DNA from: Trichostrongylus colubriformis | Lineage: Eukaryota > Nematoda > Chromadorea > Rhabditida > Trichostrongylidae | Assembly: GCA_963978905.1 (NCBI GenBank) | Contig: OZ022259.1 | Location: forward strand, 50,238,727 to 50,302,726 | Length of the DNA: 64,000 bases | Direction of reading: 5' to 3' | Shown: piece by piece, positions 34,001 through 45,600 of the stretch | How positions within the stretch are numbered: the first letter of the stretch is position 1 | Layout: every line of letters begins with the position of its first letter | Made by a program: the position numbers and the translations under genes | The notes under the pieces: generated by a model | The model's database searches: none | Seen by the model: the letters and a program-made list of their open reading frames with translations, nothing else | Told to the model about the DNA's origin: nothing

Positions 34001-37000
34001 CTTTGCACAACAATCAGGATAATAGCTGGCACCATGCCAGCACTTGTTGCACGGTATGACGTTTGCCGATGGCGCCTGACTGGATTTTGACCACTTGATC
34101 CTCCAATCAATACTCTTTCTTCGATCCCCCTTTCTGACCATCTCATGCCTCGACTATCTAGACGGAATGTGTAGCATGAATTGACAAGGTGACACCGAAT
34201 TCACTGGCACTAAAGTCAATGGCGGTATCAGACATTTCCCATTCTGCGCGTGATGGTGGCAGAAAGCCATGCTCAGTGGTTGAATCGGTTCCCAAACCCA
34301 GCCCATCACTATGGCTGAGGTTATAGTACCTTGCGACTCGTGCAGATCGTCCGGGTCGTCCGACACTGATGATCTCCACAAGTCGCAAGGTATAATCTCA
34401 AGCTATCAGTCCACTAGCTCGTGAACAGAGTGCCAGCTTGGTCACTTCCATCGGGGCGTGATGGTAGCGCCTATGGCCGTTACCCGATCCTTTGCCACCC
34501 GAAGCTCGTGACGTCACTCAAGAGACTGTGCTTACGTGGGTTCTCCCCTTCTTCTATGTTTCCATGGCTAAGGCTTGACGCTGCGGCCAGCACCTGCGCC
34601 ACCGCACTCCTCTGCCAGTGAACTTGCTGGCACTTTGCCAAACCTTGCTTCCGTTTCGACTGCTAGTCCCTTTTGCATAACAACTTAAGCTTAATAACTG
34701 GATTGTTGGTTTTTCAGGGATTATGAAATTGCGTTGTAATTTGTCTATACTCAGCCCAACAATGCATACCGCCGTAAATCGCGCAGCAATCCTCAATCCT
34801 TTTGGATTATTGGACGTATAAAGTGCTAGCCAGGACGTGGATTGGCTTCAGAACGGAAGAGACCGGAGGGATATTGAGTGGGGATCAAGTGGTAGATGCC
34901 CGCCAGCAGCAGGTGTTGGCAGGGTGCTGAATGAATAGCAGTTGCTGCGAATGTTGGCTTTTGATGATTTCGTTGTGCGCAGTGGTTGGGAAAAACACCA
35001 GTCAGCCAATTTCGTGTGGAGCCTTGAACATTCAAGAGGGTGAGATGCTTCGCAATAGTTGAGAAGTAAGGACGTCGTATCGGACAAGTAAAGCCAGAGC
35101 TGAGAGTGAAAAAGTCAAATCGTACTTCTTGGAGGAGCAAGACCTCACGAGCTACATCACCCATGCTGTGGGTGCTGCAACCACGAGAGACGCTCGATTC
35201 TATCGTGACCCAGATCGCGATGCCGCGCAGTGCGCCGCGTGCGGCACACTGCGCGGCAGGTAACGCGTCGAGTCAGGTTCAGACGAGGATTAACTTGTAC
35301 ATCTTTCAACAGTTTCAAGAGATATCACAAATTTCATAGAAAAAAATAGGGAAATGGAAAGAAAAAAGGGTTTCAATAATGATTTGACTGAAGGGAGCGA
35401 CAGCTCCTGACGCTCCAGCTATTGTTGATAGATGTTGTAAGTAGAAGGTCAAAAGCTACTTCACGTATTTTACCGCCTGAACTAATTGATGAAACATCTC
35501 ATAGGTTGATCGGAAAGTTTTGATAGGGTTGAGATTTTTTTCTATTTTATTTTACAACTCAGCAAGTAATGCAGACTAATTAACAATATAATAAACACCG
35601 TTAGTTATAACATTGTCCTACCCAACGGGCACGTCAGCGATTCTCTTCTCCCAGAAATAGGAGGATTAGGAGTCAAAGAGGTCACTGACACTTGTCCAAG
35701 GTGGTCATAGTTGACGAATTTTTTTTCTGCCAAGAAAGCCTTAGGAGGCCGGAACAAGTGGTAATATGAAGGGACAATATCAGGGGAATAGGACGAATGT
35801 GGAACCTTGTCCCAACCTAGCTCTTCCAATTTTGCACGGGTCCCTCACATGGGTAAAGAGACCCGTGCAAAATTGGAGGAGCTAGTTTGGGACACGGTTC
35901 CACATGCACCCTATTCACCTGATACTGCCCCTCAGATTACCACTTGTTCCGGCCCCCTAAGGCTTTCCCAGCAAAAAAAAATTCGTCACCTTGAACAAGT
36001 GGTAGGTGACTTCTTTGACTCCTAATCCTCCTAATTCTGGGAGAAGAAAATCGCTGACCTACTCTTTAGGTAGGAGAATGTTATTACTAACGATGGTTAT
36101 TATATTGTTGATTAGCCTGCATTACTTGCTGAGTAATAGAAAAAATCTCAACCCTATCAAAACTTTCCGATCAACCTAATATAACAAGTGGCACGGAATA
36201 GGTTTATCGGACTGCATCATTTGTTCTTACATCATTTTCTTTCATTTTCACTTTCTTCTAATTCTGGCCTTTCGCCGGGCTTCGACTAAATTCATACGAC
36301 CCTCCATCAACATGGAAAAGCATCGGTCATTACCTGCTGCAAAGGGACGCTCGATTCCTTCGTGACCCAGCAGCCCAGCGTCGCGGCATCCCGATCTGGG
36401 TCACGATAGAATCGAGATACACCCCTTCGCACGAGAACGAGCGGCGTGCGACGCAGAGTGTGCGAGCTATGCGCGTCGCGGTAGTTGGGTCTCAAAACGA
36501 TTGCACGATAATGCTTTGGGCGCGATACGCAGTTGACCTCTGATCGCTTCGGGACCCAACAACATGGCGCATTTAGCTCGTCCGCATTGCCTCGCTTACG
36601 ACATGCCGCGGAGTGGAATCCTGACATAAGGGTACACGCCCGATATCTTGTAGAAGAGATTGGTCGCGTCAATCTGCCGCCATCCCTCTTCGATTAATGC
36701 TTTGAAAGGTGAAACCGATGTCAAACTTTGCAATTTCGCGATTTCGCTTGTTAAGTCGCACATTGAAGAAATTGCGACGTCGCAAATCCTCAGATTGCGA
36801 ATTCTTGCAGCCTAGACGGCACGACTTCTGCGAGCGCCAACCTTCGAAATCTCGCTCCACATTTCGTACCTCCAGGAAGGGACGTTGAGCGGGAAAGATG
36901 GGTGATGTAGCTGGTGAGTGCTCTACTTCACCGATAAGTACGATTTGACACCACATTTTTCTATCTCCACCCTGCCTTTAACATCCAGTTCGACGCCTTT

Positions 37001-40000
37001 ACTTTTCTACTAGTCAGAAGCATGCCATCCTCTTGAATTGTCGAGGCCCCAGTGGAAATTCGCCGCCTGGTTTTCTTCGCAACCACTGCGCGCAAAGGAT
37101 CCATCAGGAGCCAATATTCGAAGCTACTGCCACTCGGCTCCCGCCAACACTTGCTGATGGCGGCTTCTAGCATTTGATCCCCAGTCAATATCCCTTCAGT
37201 CTCTTCCGTTCTGAAGCCAATCCACGCCCTGATGCCTCAGACTGAAGGCGGAGCATGAGTCGGCAAGGTGCCATCGAGTGCATTGTCTTGGAAGAGCATA
37301 GGCGACGGCAATGGCATTGCCCGCTCGGTGCGTGGTGGCTGTGACGACACCCGGTACCCGCACAACAGGCACCACCAGTGAATTCCCCGTGATGCTTCGC
37401 CCTGCGGCCAACGGACTCCATTAGGCCGCTTTCATACTTTGCGCACCGACGCCGTCACGCGCGTGACGGCGTCGGTGCGCAAAGTATGAAAGCGGCCTTA
37501 CTAGTGAATCGTTGGCACCTGTCCAAATTTTCCTTCGCCTTTGACGAGTAGTTCCTTTGCATTTAATCTTCACTTCAGTAGCTTCTGTATGTTCTCTTGT
37601 TTCAGAGATCATGGGATCATATTGATTTGTCTCCACCCAACACAACATCTGGTCGCACATTTATCACCCTTGTGGTATAGTGACCATATAACTTGCTACT
37701 GTTTCAATCACCACGATCAAATACAGCATGTGAAGCCTCCAGACCCGGTCAAATGAAGGAAGGCATCGGCGTCCCGTGCATTATCACGTCACAGCTACAG
37801 TGCGACGAAGGAATGGGCAGTCGGTGACACTTTGCCTTCGCAAAACGGTAACATAACACCTGGCAAAAAATTTGAAAGGCAACCGCTTCACATTTACTAA
37901 ATTTTTTTTCTAGTCCCCATCATCCCTAAATGGATCCCGTGATTTGAAAAACTAGCACTTTATACGCCCAATAATCTGAGAGGATTAAGTGCTGCGCGAT
38001 ATGGGGCGATATATTGTTGGGCTGAGTGAGATAGTTTACAACGCAATCTCAAAATCCCAGAAAAACAAACAATCCAGTTATTAAGCTTACGTTTTTATGC
38101 AAAAGGGACTAGCAGTCAAGAGGAAGTAAGATTTGGCAAGGTGCCAGCGAGATCATTGGCAGTGGAGTGCAGTGGCGCTGGTGCTGGCCGCAGCGTCAAG
38201 CCTTAGCCATGGATTCATAGAAGAAGGGGTGAACCCACGTAAGAACAGTCTCTTAAGTGACGTCACGAGCTTCGAGCGGCAAAGGAGTGGGCAAGGCCTC
38301 CGAGGCTAAAATCGCGCCCACATGGTAGTGAATCCGCTGGTATTCTGCCAACACAAGGTAGTGGAGTGATACGAATATCCAGAGTCTGGGAACGGACCTT
38401 GCGGCTACTTTAGTTACCGATTATGGGGTGGATGAAGGCATTCTGTGCATACCTCTTCCCAATAACCGACAAGTTTTGAGAAGAGCTATTTGTGATGAAA
38501 ATCGACAGATTATTAGCGCACAGGATTAATTTGTGAACTCAAAGTTCTGGGAGTCTGATAATCTTAACACATAAATAAGCTCTGCTTGCTACGATGGCGT
38601 TACTGAGTTGTCCGTGACAGTCTGCAAAGACTTGAAGTTTACACTTCGAGTGCAGCCATGATTGCTTTCATTCAATCCTTTATTCATTGTCGCAGAAGCG
38701 TAGGAACTGCCGGCCAATGTCCACCATCGTGTCACTGCGACGTCAGCTAGCACCTATCTTCTTCTGCTACCACGCACCGAGCGGGCAATGGCCCTCACCA
38801 CTGCTCTTTAATGACAGTGCACTCGGTGGCGCCTTGCCAACTCATGCTCCACATGGCATGGTTCGAATTAGGCAGCGTTCACACTTTGCGGTGCCGGCGA
38901 CAGGGCAAGGCTGCGTGTCTCTGCGTATCCGTCTGTGCCACCCTGTCTCGCTGCCTGCGTCGCCTCGTCACCTCCCCCATTCCTCTCTGCCTCGCTGTCG
39001 GTGAACGCATCCACGCCCTATCGGCGCAAGGTATGAACGCGGCCTTAGGAAGCCACAGAGAGGGTGTTGATTTGGGGATCTAGGGAAGAGTTCCCGCCAT
39101 CTGCACGTCCTACAGTTCAACTGTTGCCAGGGTGCCAAGTTGATCCATATCGCTGCGTATTGACGGCAGTTACATACCACAGCTGGCGACGACACTCAGT
39201 GAGCGCTGCCGGTGGTTTTCTGTGGAGTCACTGCACACAGTCCGCTCAAAAATAAGTTTGCGGAATGAAATTTTAAAAATCTGGAACTAGGGTTGCGGTC
39301 AGCTACCTGCCTTTAGCTCGATACTGACCTTTACATTATAATATTCAGTGTAATCAGTTTTCAGATTTCAGTCTGTCTAGCCAGCGTTGCCCAATAAGGA
39401 GTATGATATCAAAGTGTCAGTCCAGTTTCCACGGACCAAGTGATTCCCTTAGATAGCACCGTCACGCCGTATCAAGGTCATAAGTAGCCTTTAAAGATAG
39501 AGGTGCGGTTTTTTTTGTCTACAATTCGATCCGCCACACAGTGCTCGTCCATCATCTCCGCCGACTTTGGGCTATTGATGTCAAGGCACAGAAATAAACC
39601 CATAGTGATTGCATTCATACGCATGAATCCTTGTTCACCTTTCGCCAAACTTCCATATTCATCTAGGTTCTCCAAGGAATGTGTAATTACTCATGTCTTA
39701 TACGGCCATAACAGTTGCTCATGTGCTTCTCATCACGTGACCGCACAAGGCCACACTGCTGGTGAAGACGGAAAGACGAATGTGACGTTATTATTAGACA
39801 TTTGTGCGCTTATGATTTTATTTGGGTATGGACGGATACCACATATTGAAGTTGTCTAAATCTGGAGAGTATATGAAATTAAGGGGATCACCGGTAATTC
39901 CGTGAAGCATGTGCCTGAAATTTGTTCTTCAAATTTAATAGCAGCCATCTGTGCGCATAGCTTGTCACCTCCTGGTGAGAAAACGTATCAACGGTAATGC

Positions 40001-41677
40001 CCTTCATACCTTGCTGCACTGGCCGACGGCCGTTGGCATTATCGTCGACTGTGCGCTGACGGAGACAAAGGGGTATAGTGGCAATGGGAAGGTGCAGAGG
40101 CGGCGCAGGCAACGAGACAGTGTGGCATAGACGGAGACGCAGAGAAATGCAGCCATGCCGGTTCTATGAAGCATGAACGCGGACTACAACGAACCACAGC
40201 TACTTCACACCCAGCATGGATGACGGCGGCAAGCGCGCCGGCAGCGTTGCTGGGTATAAAGGCACTCTCACGGGCTGGGTGGATGGGGCTCGGTTGAACC
40301 AGCTGTGAATTATGCGAAAGGAGATTTTCGATTCGGGTGGACGAAAGTTTTGTTCTTTCTTCTCCCCCTTCGGAATGAACCGTCATTTTGGAAATCTAGA
40401 CAAAAGTGCTAAAACGAATGCTCTCCCTCCACCACCCCCCGCCCCCCAATGGTTTTTTATCAAAGTCAGTTTGAATCATTTTAGGCCTGTACGGTATTTA
40501 TCTAAGCGGGACTCACCTGCAAGTATTCAAGAACAGGGGCAGTGCAGGTGGATTGCAGAATCGTTGCATCGTTGGATAATCATGGTCACACTTACATTCC
40601 TGAGTGCAATGAGGGTATATCCTTGAATCGCATTCAGGCGTACATGGTACAGCCATCTGCAATAGAACGAACAAGAATAAATGATATAAAAAACAGATGT
40701 GAAATTAATTAAGAGAGTTATTTAAGTGGATCTTGAAAGGAACTGTCTGCGAATTAACAAAAGAATAAAAAAGATAAAAAACCACATGAAATTCAACATT
40801 CACTACATACTCATTTGAATAGACTTAACAAAACATTGAAATATGGATACCTCATCAAGTATTTCAGTATCATAGCTGCTGCTTCGAATCGTTCTGGGGT
40901 GATGACGATGACGATGCCTCCTGCGTTTCCTTTTAGACTTTTGAATACTACAAATAAAGAGCTATCCTGTCACTCAGTAATAAACAAACAGCCACTCAAT
41001 TTAACACTAAGAACACTCACATAGGAGTAATGCAGTTATGCGTGTATGTGGGACAAAACTGCTTGATTCTTGAGAAATGATTCTGGTGAGAGATCAGCTT
41101 CTCAACAGTCCATATTCCATGGCAAAAGTATTCGTAATGCGTTCTGTACATTGCGCAGTATTCACCCTTATCCGAAAACCTCGGCCTATCCATGAACTGA
41201 AAAACCGTTTGTTTTCAAGGTTTTAGCGCCCTTTTTTGAGAATAAAAGGCTGGGGTATGAGCTCGTCCGACGACTCTGGAATTAGGGATATGAAGCTCAT
41301 CCTACGGTTAGTGGAATACTTCCAGAGTTCTTAGCTGTTGCCAATGCTACATTCTCTTCGTTATAATGGCTCTTAGACTATTTATCCTCACTTAGCTAAA
41401 TTCTTTAGCAAGAAGAATTTTGAAATGCTGGATTGAACCTATTTGGAATGGTTTTCAGCTCTGGGGAGTGATATAAAAAGCAAAATGTAAAGGAGCAGAA
41501 GCGTCCTTGAAATAACTAAAGTAGCTAGTAGATAATACTCACGCTTTCATGTGAACTTCCGATCACTTCCTCTTCCTCTTCCTTAGTCATGCCTAAGAAC
41601 CCTGGAGCACGTTGGCGCTGGCACGTGGTTACCAAGAAGCTTGCGATCAGAATTAGCACTAACAATGACATGTTCAT
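31017..41677 (-). CDS. Paralogue C: short secreted Cys-rich protein, six exons, 232 aa
   Basis: Exons 41677-41543, 41196-41021, 40947-40851, 40656-40517, 33338-33250 and 31078-31017 join to exactly 233 codons including TAA. Exon 1 starts MNMSLL and encodes a signal peptide (LLVLILIASFLVTTC) then a Glu run. A second in-frame ATG lies two codons downstream. Exon 2 carries GEYCAMY...YFCHG and FCPTYTHNC. Exon 3 is a basic/His linker (KRKRRRHRHRHH). Exon 4 has the Cx3Cx7Cx3CxCx10Cx11C spacing. Exon 5 has LWYNQCPKYERYHYASQF. Exon 6 is a short tail ending YYGKID. Donors are GTGAGT in most exons and acceptors TTTCAG-like. Intron 4 is 7.2 kb, swollen by nested transposons. It is the best-preserved member, and export through the secretory pathway is the only inference I would make. 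The family is not recognised. Confidence 0.78.
31329..31821. repeat. Nested inverted-repeat element in intron 5 of gene C
   Basis: Outer arms are GAAGGCACATTCCAGGATTA then TTAGGATATCACATC, and the complement ending CCTGGAATGTGCCTTTAA. Inner arms around 31425-31760 carry GTGCAGAGCCAAAGAATCTA and GGCCCCGCCCACC with their complements. The right end abuts another repeat starting TTTAAAGACACCGG. Confidence 0.65.
31815..32255. repeat. CACCGGAAGG family repeat with 14.1-kb-type interior
   Basis: It starts CTTTAAAGACACCGGAAGGC and ends TCCCGGTTCC. The interior (TTCGTTAGGTTGCAGACATTG, then TTCATTGTTTCACTTGATTG) matches 14090-14310. The part TCGCTTCTAATC..GAGTGTTCGTT matches 12330-12360. Confidence 0.5.
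33049..33193. repeat. Palindromic MITE, CACTCTCA-core family (copy 4)
   Basis: Ends are AGTCCATTTCGGAAAAAC and GTTTTTCCGAAATGGAGT. Inner arms GGGCGTGTCCTACGGACTT and GTCCGTAGGACACGCCC match. It lies just downstream of exon 5 of gene C. Confidence 0.7.
35185..36415. repeat. Inverted words flanking the mariner fold-back
   Basis: GCTCGATTCTATCGTGACCC at about 35190 is mirrored by GGGTCACGATAGAATCGAG at about 36400. A GCTCGATTCCTTCGTGACCC copy lies at about 36350. The word order suggests the mariner element inserted into this older inverted repeat. A strong palindrome GCCGCGCAGTG..CACTGCGCGGC lies at 35222-35257. Confidence 0.5.
35504..36176. mobile_element. Mariner-type fold-back element (inverted transposase 3' ends)
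   Basis: The ends are GGTTGATCGGAAAGTTTTGA and its complement, flanked on both sides by TA, the usual mariner target duplication. Each arm encodes the C-terminal part of a mariner transposase reading outward. The left arm (minus strand, about 35829-35605) has HSSYSPDIVPSYYHLFRPPK, and the right arm (plus strand, about 35807-36025) has HAPYSPDTAP. In this family the YSPDLAPxDYHLF-like block carries the last catalytic Asp, but both arms lack the N-terminal DNA-binding domain and the first catalytic residues. It is non-autonomous. It lies in intron 4 of gene C. Confidence 0.8.
37425..37497. repeat. Near-perfect 73-bp palindrome, GGCCGC-end family
   Basis: GGCCGCTTTCATACTT(T)GCG and CACCGACGCCGTCACGC fold back on themselves with a single one-base difference between the arms. 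It is the shortest member of the GGCCGC..TTTGCG family seen at 38871-39044, 45681-45855 and 48072-48448. Confidence 0.75.
38871..39044. repeat. GGCCGC-end palindromic repeat
   Basis: It runs from GGCAGCGTTCACACTTTGCG to GCAAGGTATGAACGCGGCC. The interior has CTGCGTCGCC-like words (CCCTGTCTCGCTGCCTGCGT) shared with 45681-45855 and 60689-60850. ORFs reading through it are artefacts. Confidence 0.6.
39480..39860. repeat. Dispersed repeat, partner at about 23660-24000
   Basis: The words CTTTAAAGATA, ACAATTCGATCCGC, CCATCATC and CCGCCGA occur in the same order at 23668-23740, and a GTGACCGCACAAGG-like word recurs near 23980. The ends were not determined. Confidence 0.4.
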
Positions 41678-42004
41678 GTAGTAATGAAGTTGACTAGAAG
41701 CCTGAAATTAACAGAACGGACGAGTAGAAGATCCGACAATTTGCCTCATGAAGAAGTCCTGTAGCATTGCACTACTGAAAATCCTTAAATCGGCTGCGAA
41801 AAGTTTATTTCAGTCGGTCATATAGGTAGTTGACCTAATATTTGTAGATATCTTATGCTAACAAAAGGTTCAAGTGTAATCGCATGATAACCAAGAAAGG
41901 TCAGACTGAAGTATCATTCGGGGAGTTCACCATAAAAGGTGAAATGATCAAGGTTATCAAGGTTTTCTCAGTAGGGGAGGCACCCCCAGCGACGTATGTA
42001 TGAA

Positions 42005-42066
42005 TCGCTTTCGACGAGCGATACTTTTGTTGACAGTTGACTGTCGCAGAAAAGTAGAAGCTGCAA
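42005..42066 (-). promoter_or_regulatory. Upstream block shared by genes C and D (C copy)
   Basis: About 330 bp upstream of the ATG of gene C the words TCGACGAGCGATACTTTTGT, TGACAGTTGACTG and CTGCAATGGA (plus-strand text) match 27306-27365 upstream of gene D. The rest of 41678-42662 is AT-rich with no feature seen. Confidence 0.35.
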
Positions 42067-42662
42067 TGGAGACATCTTAGACTCGACAAATGTGCAGAGT
42101 TCAAAGCATTTGGCAGTAAAACACGAAATTTTCTGCTCCGTGTCTTCGCCAAAAAAGGATCATAGACCTGCGTCTGGAAGCGAAAGTTTTTACGGAATTG
42201 TGATCCGTTTTCTGTGTCGTTCCACAGAAAAGAACAGGAAGCTCTGCCGGCATCATTTCAGTAGTAGGTGTCTATTCTTCTACTATTAGATATTTTGAAA
42301 AGATCGCAACAAAATACTTCATTTACAAAGAAAATATCAAACATGATCAGAACATGCTTCCACATCACAACATCTAATGAATCAAAATAAACAAGCTTAC
42401 AAGAATTCTCAACAGTTATATCAACAAAATTCACAGAAATTCCAACAAAAAACCAACAGTAACAAACGAAATCTCAAAAATGACAACAGCATTGAAATAA
42501 ATCATGAAAATTCAGCATGTTGGTGAAATACCTAATATCTAATCTAATCTAAATATGCAGCGATTACCAAAATATCAACCATTACATTACCAGCTGTCTG
42601 CAAAGAGAACTCACAGTCCATGCCTTGACTTCGTGCATGGTAGCACATGCAAACAAAAAGAG

Positions 42663-45600
42663 CTATACCGACAGCCCTGCTAGCATACGCTCCAGGGTAG
42701 GAAGCGCCCCATAGAATTGTACGTAAGGGTCTGACTGCTGATCGCCCTCATCCATCTTATCGGCTAGTTCCGATAGAAAACTATCTAGTTCCTCATGCCT
42801 TGCGACAATCTGAAGGTATCGAATATCATCAGATCAATCCTGTAATGATGCTGAGGAAGTACTTCTGATTTTCTTTGGGATCAGAGTTTGTTGTCGAATG
42901 CAAAACACCCGGTGAATTTCTTTTATGCCAGAACTGGCACGGCACAGAACAAGCAGATGTATGAAGTGGCCATTTCTATCTGCAAACCCAGCGATTAGAG
43001 CGAGTTCTTGTCTAAAGAGTGCTCGCAAATATACATGGTTTCACTTTTTTCAGAGATTACGAAGCAATCGCTCCAACAAGTAATAATTGGGAAAGCCCCT
43101 TAAGGAAGGATAGGGTAGGAAATGACACTTGCTCCAAACGTTGTTGAATGGTTTGAGCTGTTGGTACTAAACAGAACGGTAATCGTGAAAGTCATATGTT
43201 ACAAAAAATCCCAGATTATTACAAATAGAGACCTCTAAAAACAACACGGACATGAGTTGTTCTTACCTCCACCAATTCATTTACATTCTGCTCCACTTCA
43301 GAGATCTCGCTACAAATTTCACGTGAAACGGAGTTTTCAGCCGCAACAATATCTTCCTTAAAAAATAAAACTGCCAGATCGATATCGAACTGACCTTACT
43401 AATCCAATACTTAATGTGTCTAGGGGAGGGGAGGGGAGAGGCGCGGGTTGCCGTACGCCTTGAGAGATTGCTGAAAAGGCTGTCAAGCTCCTTCCCTGAA
43501 TAGGCTTATTGTTAGGCGAATCTGGGAGAGCCCACATCGCTAGAGGACACCCTTCAACCGCGGGAACGATGCTGCCGGCACGGCGAGACGCGTCTCCTCC
43601 CCGAACCACATTGACCCAATGATTTTTCGAAAATCCAGAGTAAAAGATTCACCTCCAGCGAAACTAACTGATTATCCTGCTGTGCATACTTGCAACCCAG
43701 GTCACCCATCTCATTCAGCGTAGCGGTAGTTGAACGGTGGCGTGCAGCTGCCTATAAAGAACAATACCGTAAAATGTATATACCAAAACCGAAGAAGAAC
43801 ACGATACCACTCGTCAACCTAAGAAAAGTCAAATAAGATTTTTGCAAATGGACGCAGTGCGATACATCCAGCACAGGTAAACACTGGAACATGGGAGAAA
43901 CGACGACAGCCGATGCCTGTTCCGAAATAACCAAAGCGCTCTGATAAGAAGGTGCAGAAACAAATGCAAACCTTACGCATTTCTAACGCGAAAAATTGCT
44001 TCAGAAACAGAAAATGATGGCACATCAAAAAATAATACCTTCTCCTCTAGGACCTTACTTCCGTATTCCACTTCCACCAGGATTTCTTCACACTGAAAAA
44101 GTAATCCATTGGGCATCTTGTGCTGATATATCTTAGGGAAAGACCACAAGGTGCGCGAATGAATTTGAAATTACTATTCCAACAGCATTAGACAGCGTAC
44201 CTGCTGCAAACGAGCGAGCTGTTCTGCATGTTTTGCCTTCTTTTGCTTGGATGAATGCTGATGCGTCTGACGTTTACGTTGGTCTGCCTGCAAGGAGAAT
44301 GTCGTAGAAAAAAAACTTGCAAGACTAGAGAAAATCTAGCAATTCCTCCCTCACTTCAGTAACGTCCAGTGCAACCATTTGATATGACGGATGTCAAGCA
44401 TTTGAGCTATGCAGAGTTGCGGGGTTACGGATTTTTGTCGGGCTTAGCGAAAATCGAAAAACCAAGTCCAAAAACAACACTTCCTGCGCTATAGCTCGGA
44501 ATTGGAGGTGAACTTCTGTCAAAATGGGCAGCAGAATAATACTTCTGCTCTTCACAAATCATTCAAAATCTCGTTAGCCCGTTCTGCCCTGTAGATTTAG
44601 ATACCTACGCCACACAAGCATCTAACTCCAAGTTTCAGTAGTCTCTTTTGGAATCGGCAAAGTAAGACTCAGAGTGAGCGCGTTCCAAAAGTGGTAAAAA
44701 CCCTGGAAAATAGCATACTCAAGTGAGAGTGCTACGACACAGATGCGATTTATGCGATTCTGTGGATTTTGCGATACTGTGATTATGTAATCATGCGGAA
44801 TATATGCGTATCGATCTGCGCAAAATCGCAGATCGATAGGCATGTATACTCCAGTCGAACTGCAAGCGGACTGCAAACCGATCGCAAGATATACCCTCAG
44901 CCTTAAAGGCACACTTTGCGATAATCAGATGAGTTGATTTACCTTCTTGGAACAGTAGTTCCTTGGGTAACCAGGCAGGCTGTACCTTTTCCGTGTCGAC
45001 ACGGTGCGCTATTGCGACGCTACACCTGCTCAAACCCACTCCGACGCCTCCCATTTTGCTCAGTAGACCAATAAGGGAGCTCATGTGGGTGACGTCGAAG
45101 TAGGATCGAGCAGGTGTAGCGCCGCGATAGCGCACCCTGACTCATTACCCAAGGATGTACTGTTCCAAGAAGGTAAGTCAACCCACCTGATTATCGCAAA
45201 GTGTGCCTTCAATATTCTTCTAACAGCGAATCTAAAGGCTTTTGCTAACGCTGGCACTTACCAGATTAAGAGTGAACAGAGCACGAATTTTGCGACACAG
45301 TTAACCCTCACCTTTGACTTCGACATCTTTTGCGATGCAGCAGGGAAGGCAGGGCTGGCGAAAGTGACGTGCTGAATACAATCGATTTCACTTTGCTCCG
45401 CTCACTGACTTCCATTTACAAAATCCACATAAGAATAAGTAAAATTATTGTTACAAGGCGCATATATGTACAATAAGCGCACCTCGAACACGAAGTCGGT
45501 AAGCTTCTTCGCGTGGAGCTAACAGATTCAATGAGTATCTTATTGAATCTGCCTATTCGCGTATACGCTTGTGTCACGAAGTTGGATCACGGGTGAAGCG

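Larger units (their letters stand above)
34467..38300. repeat. 3.8-kb structure bounded by about 350-bp inverted arms
   Basis: Arms at 34467-34829 and 37952-38300 are diverged inverted copies. Matching words include CTAGCACTTTATACG, AATCCAGTTATTAAGCTTA, GCAAAAGGGACTAGCAGTC, CTGGCCGCAGCGTCAAGCC and TGACGTCACGAGCTTCG. The 3.1 kb between them holds further inverted repeats, a mariner fold-back element and a short palindrome. It may be one large transposon with TIRs or two solo elements in opposite orientation. The whole lies in intron 4 of gene C. Confidence 0.55.

Noticed and set aside
43129..43166. 38-nt candidate exon in the coiled-coil gene
   Set aside because: Its length breaks the phase-0 chain; skipping it gives a continuous frame.
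45228..45342. Short exon-like pieces on the minus strand (ATG TCG AAG TCA AAG then GTGAGG; and a GTAAGT further on)
   Set aside because: The implied intron would be too short; kept only as an alternative first exon for the coiled-coil gene.
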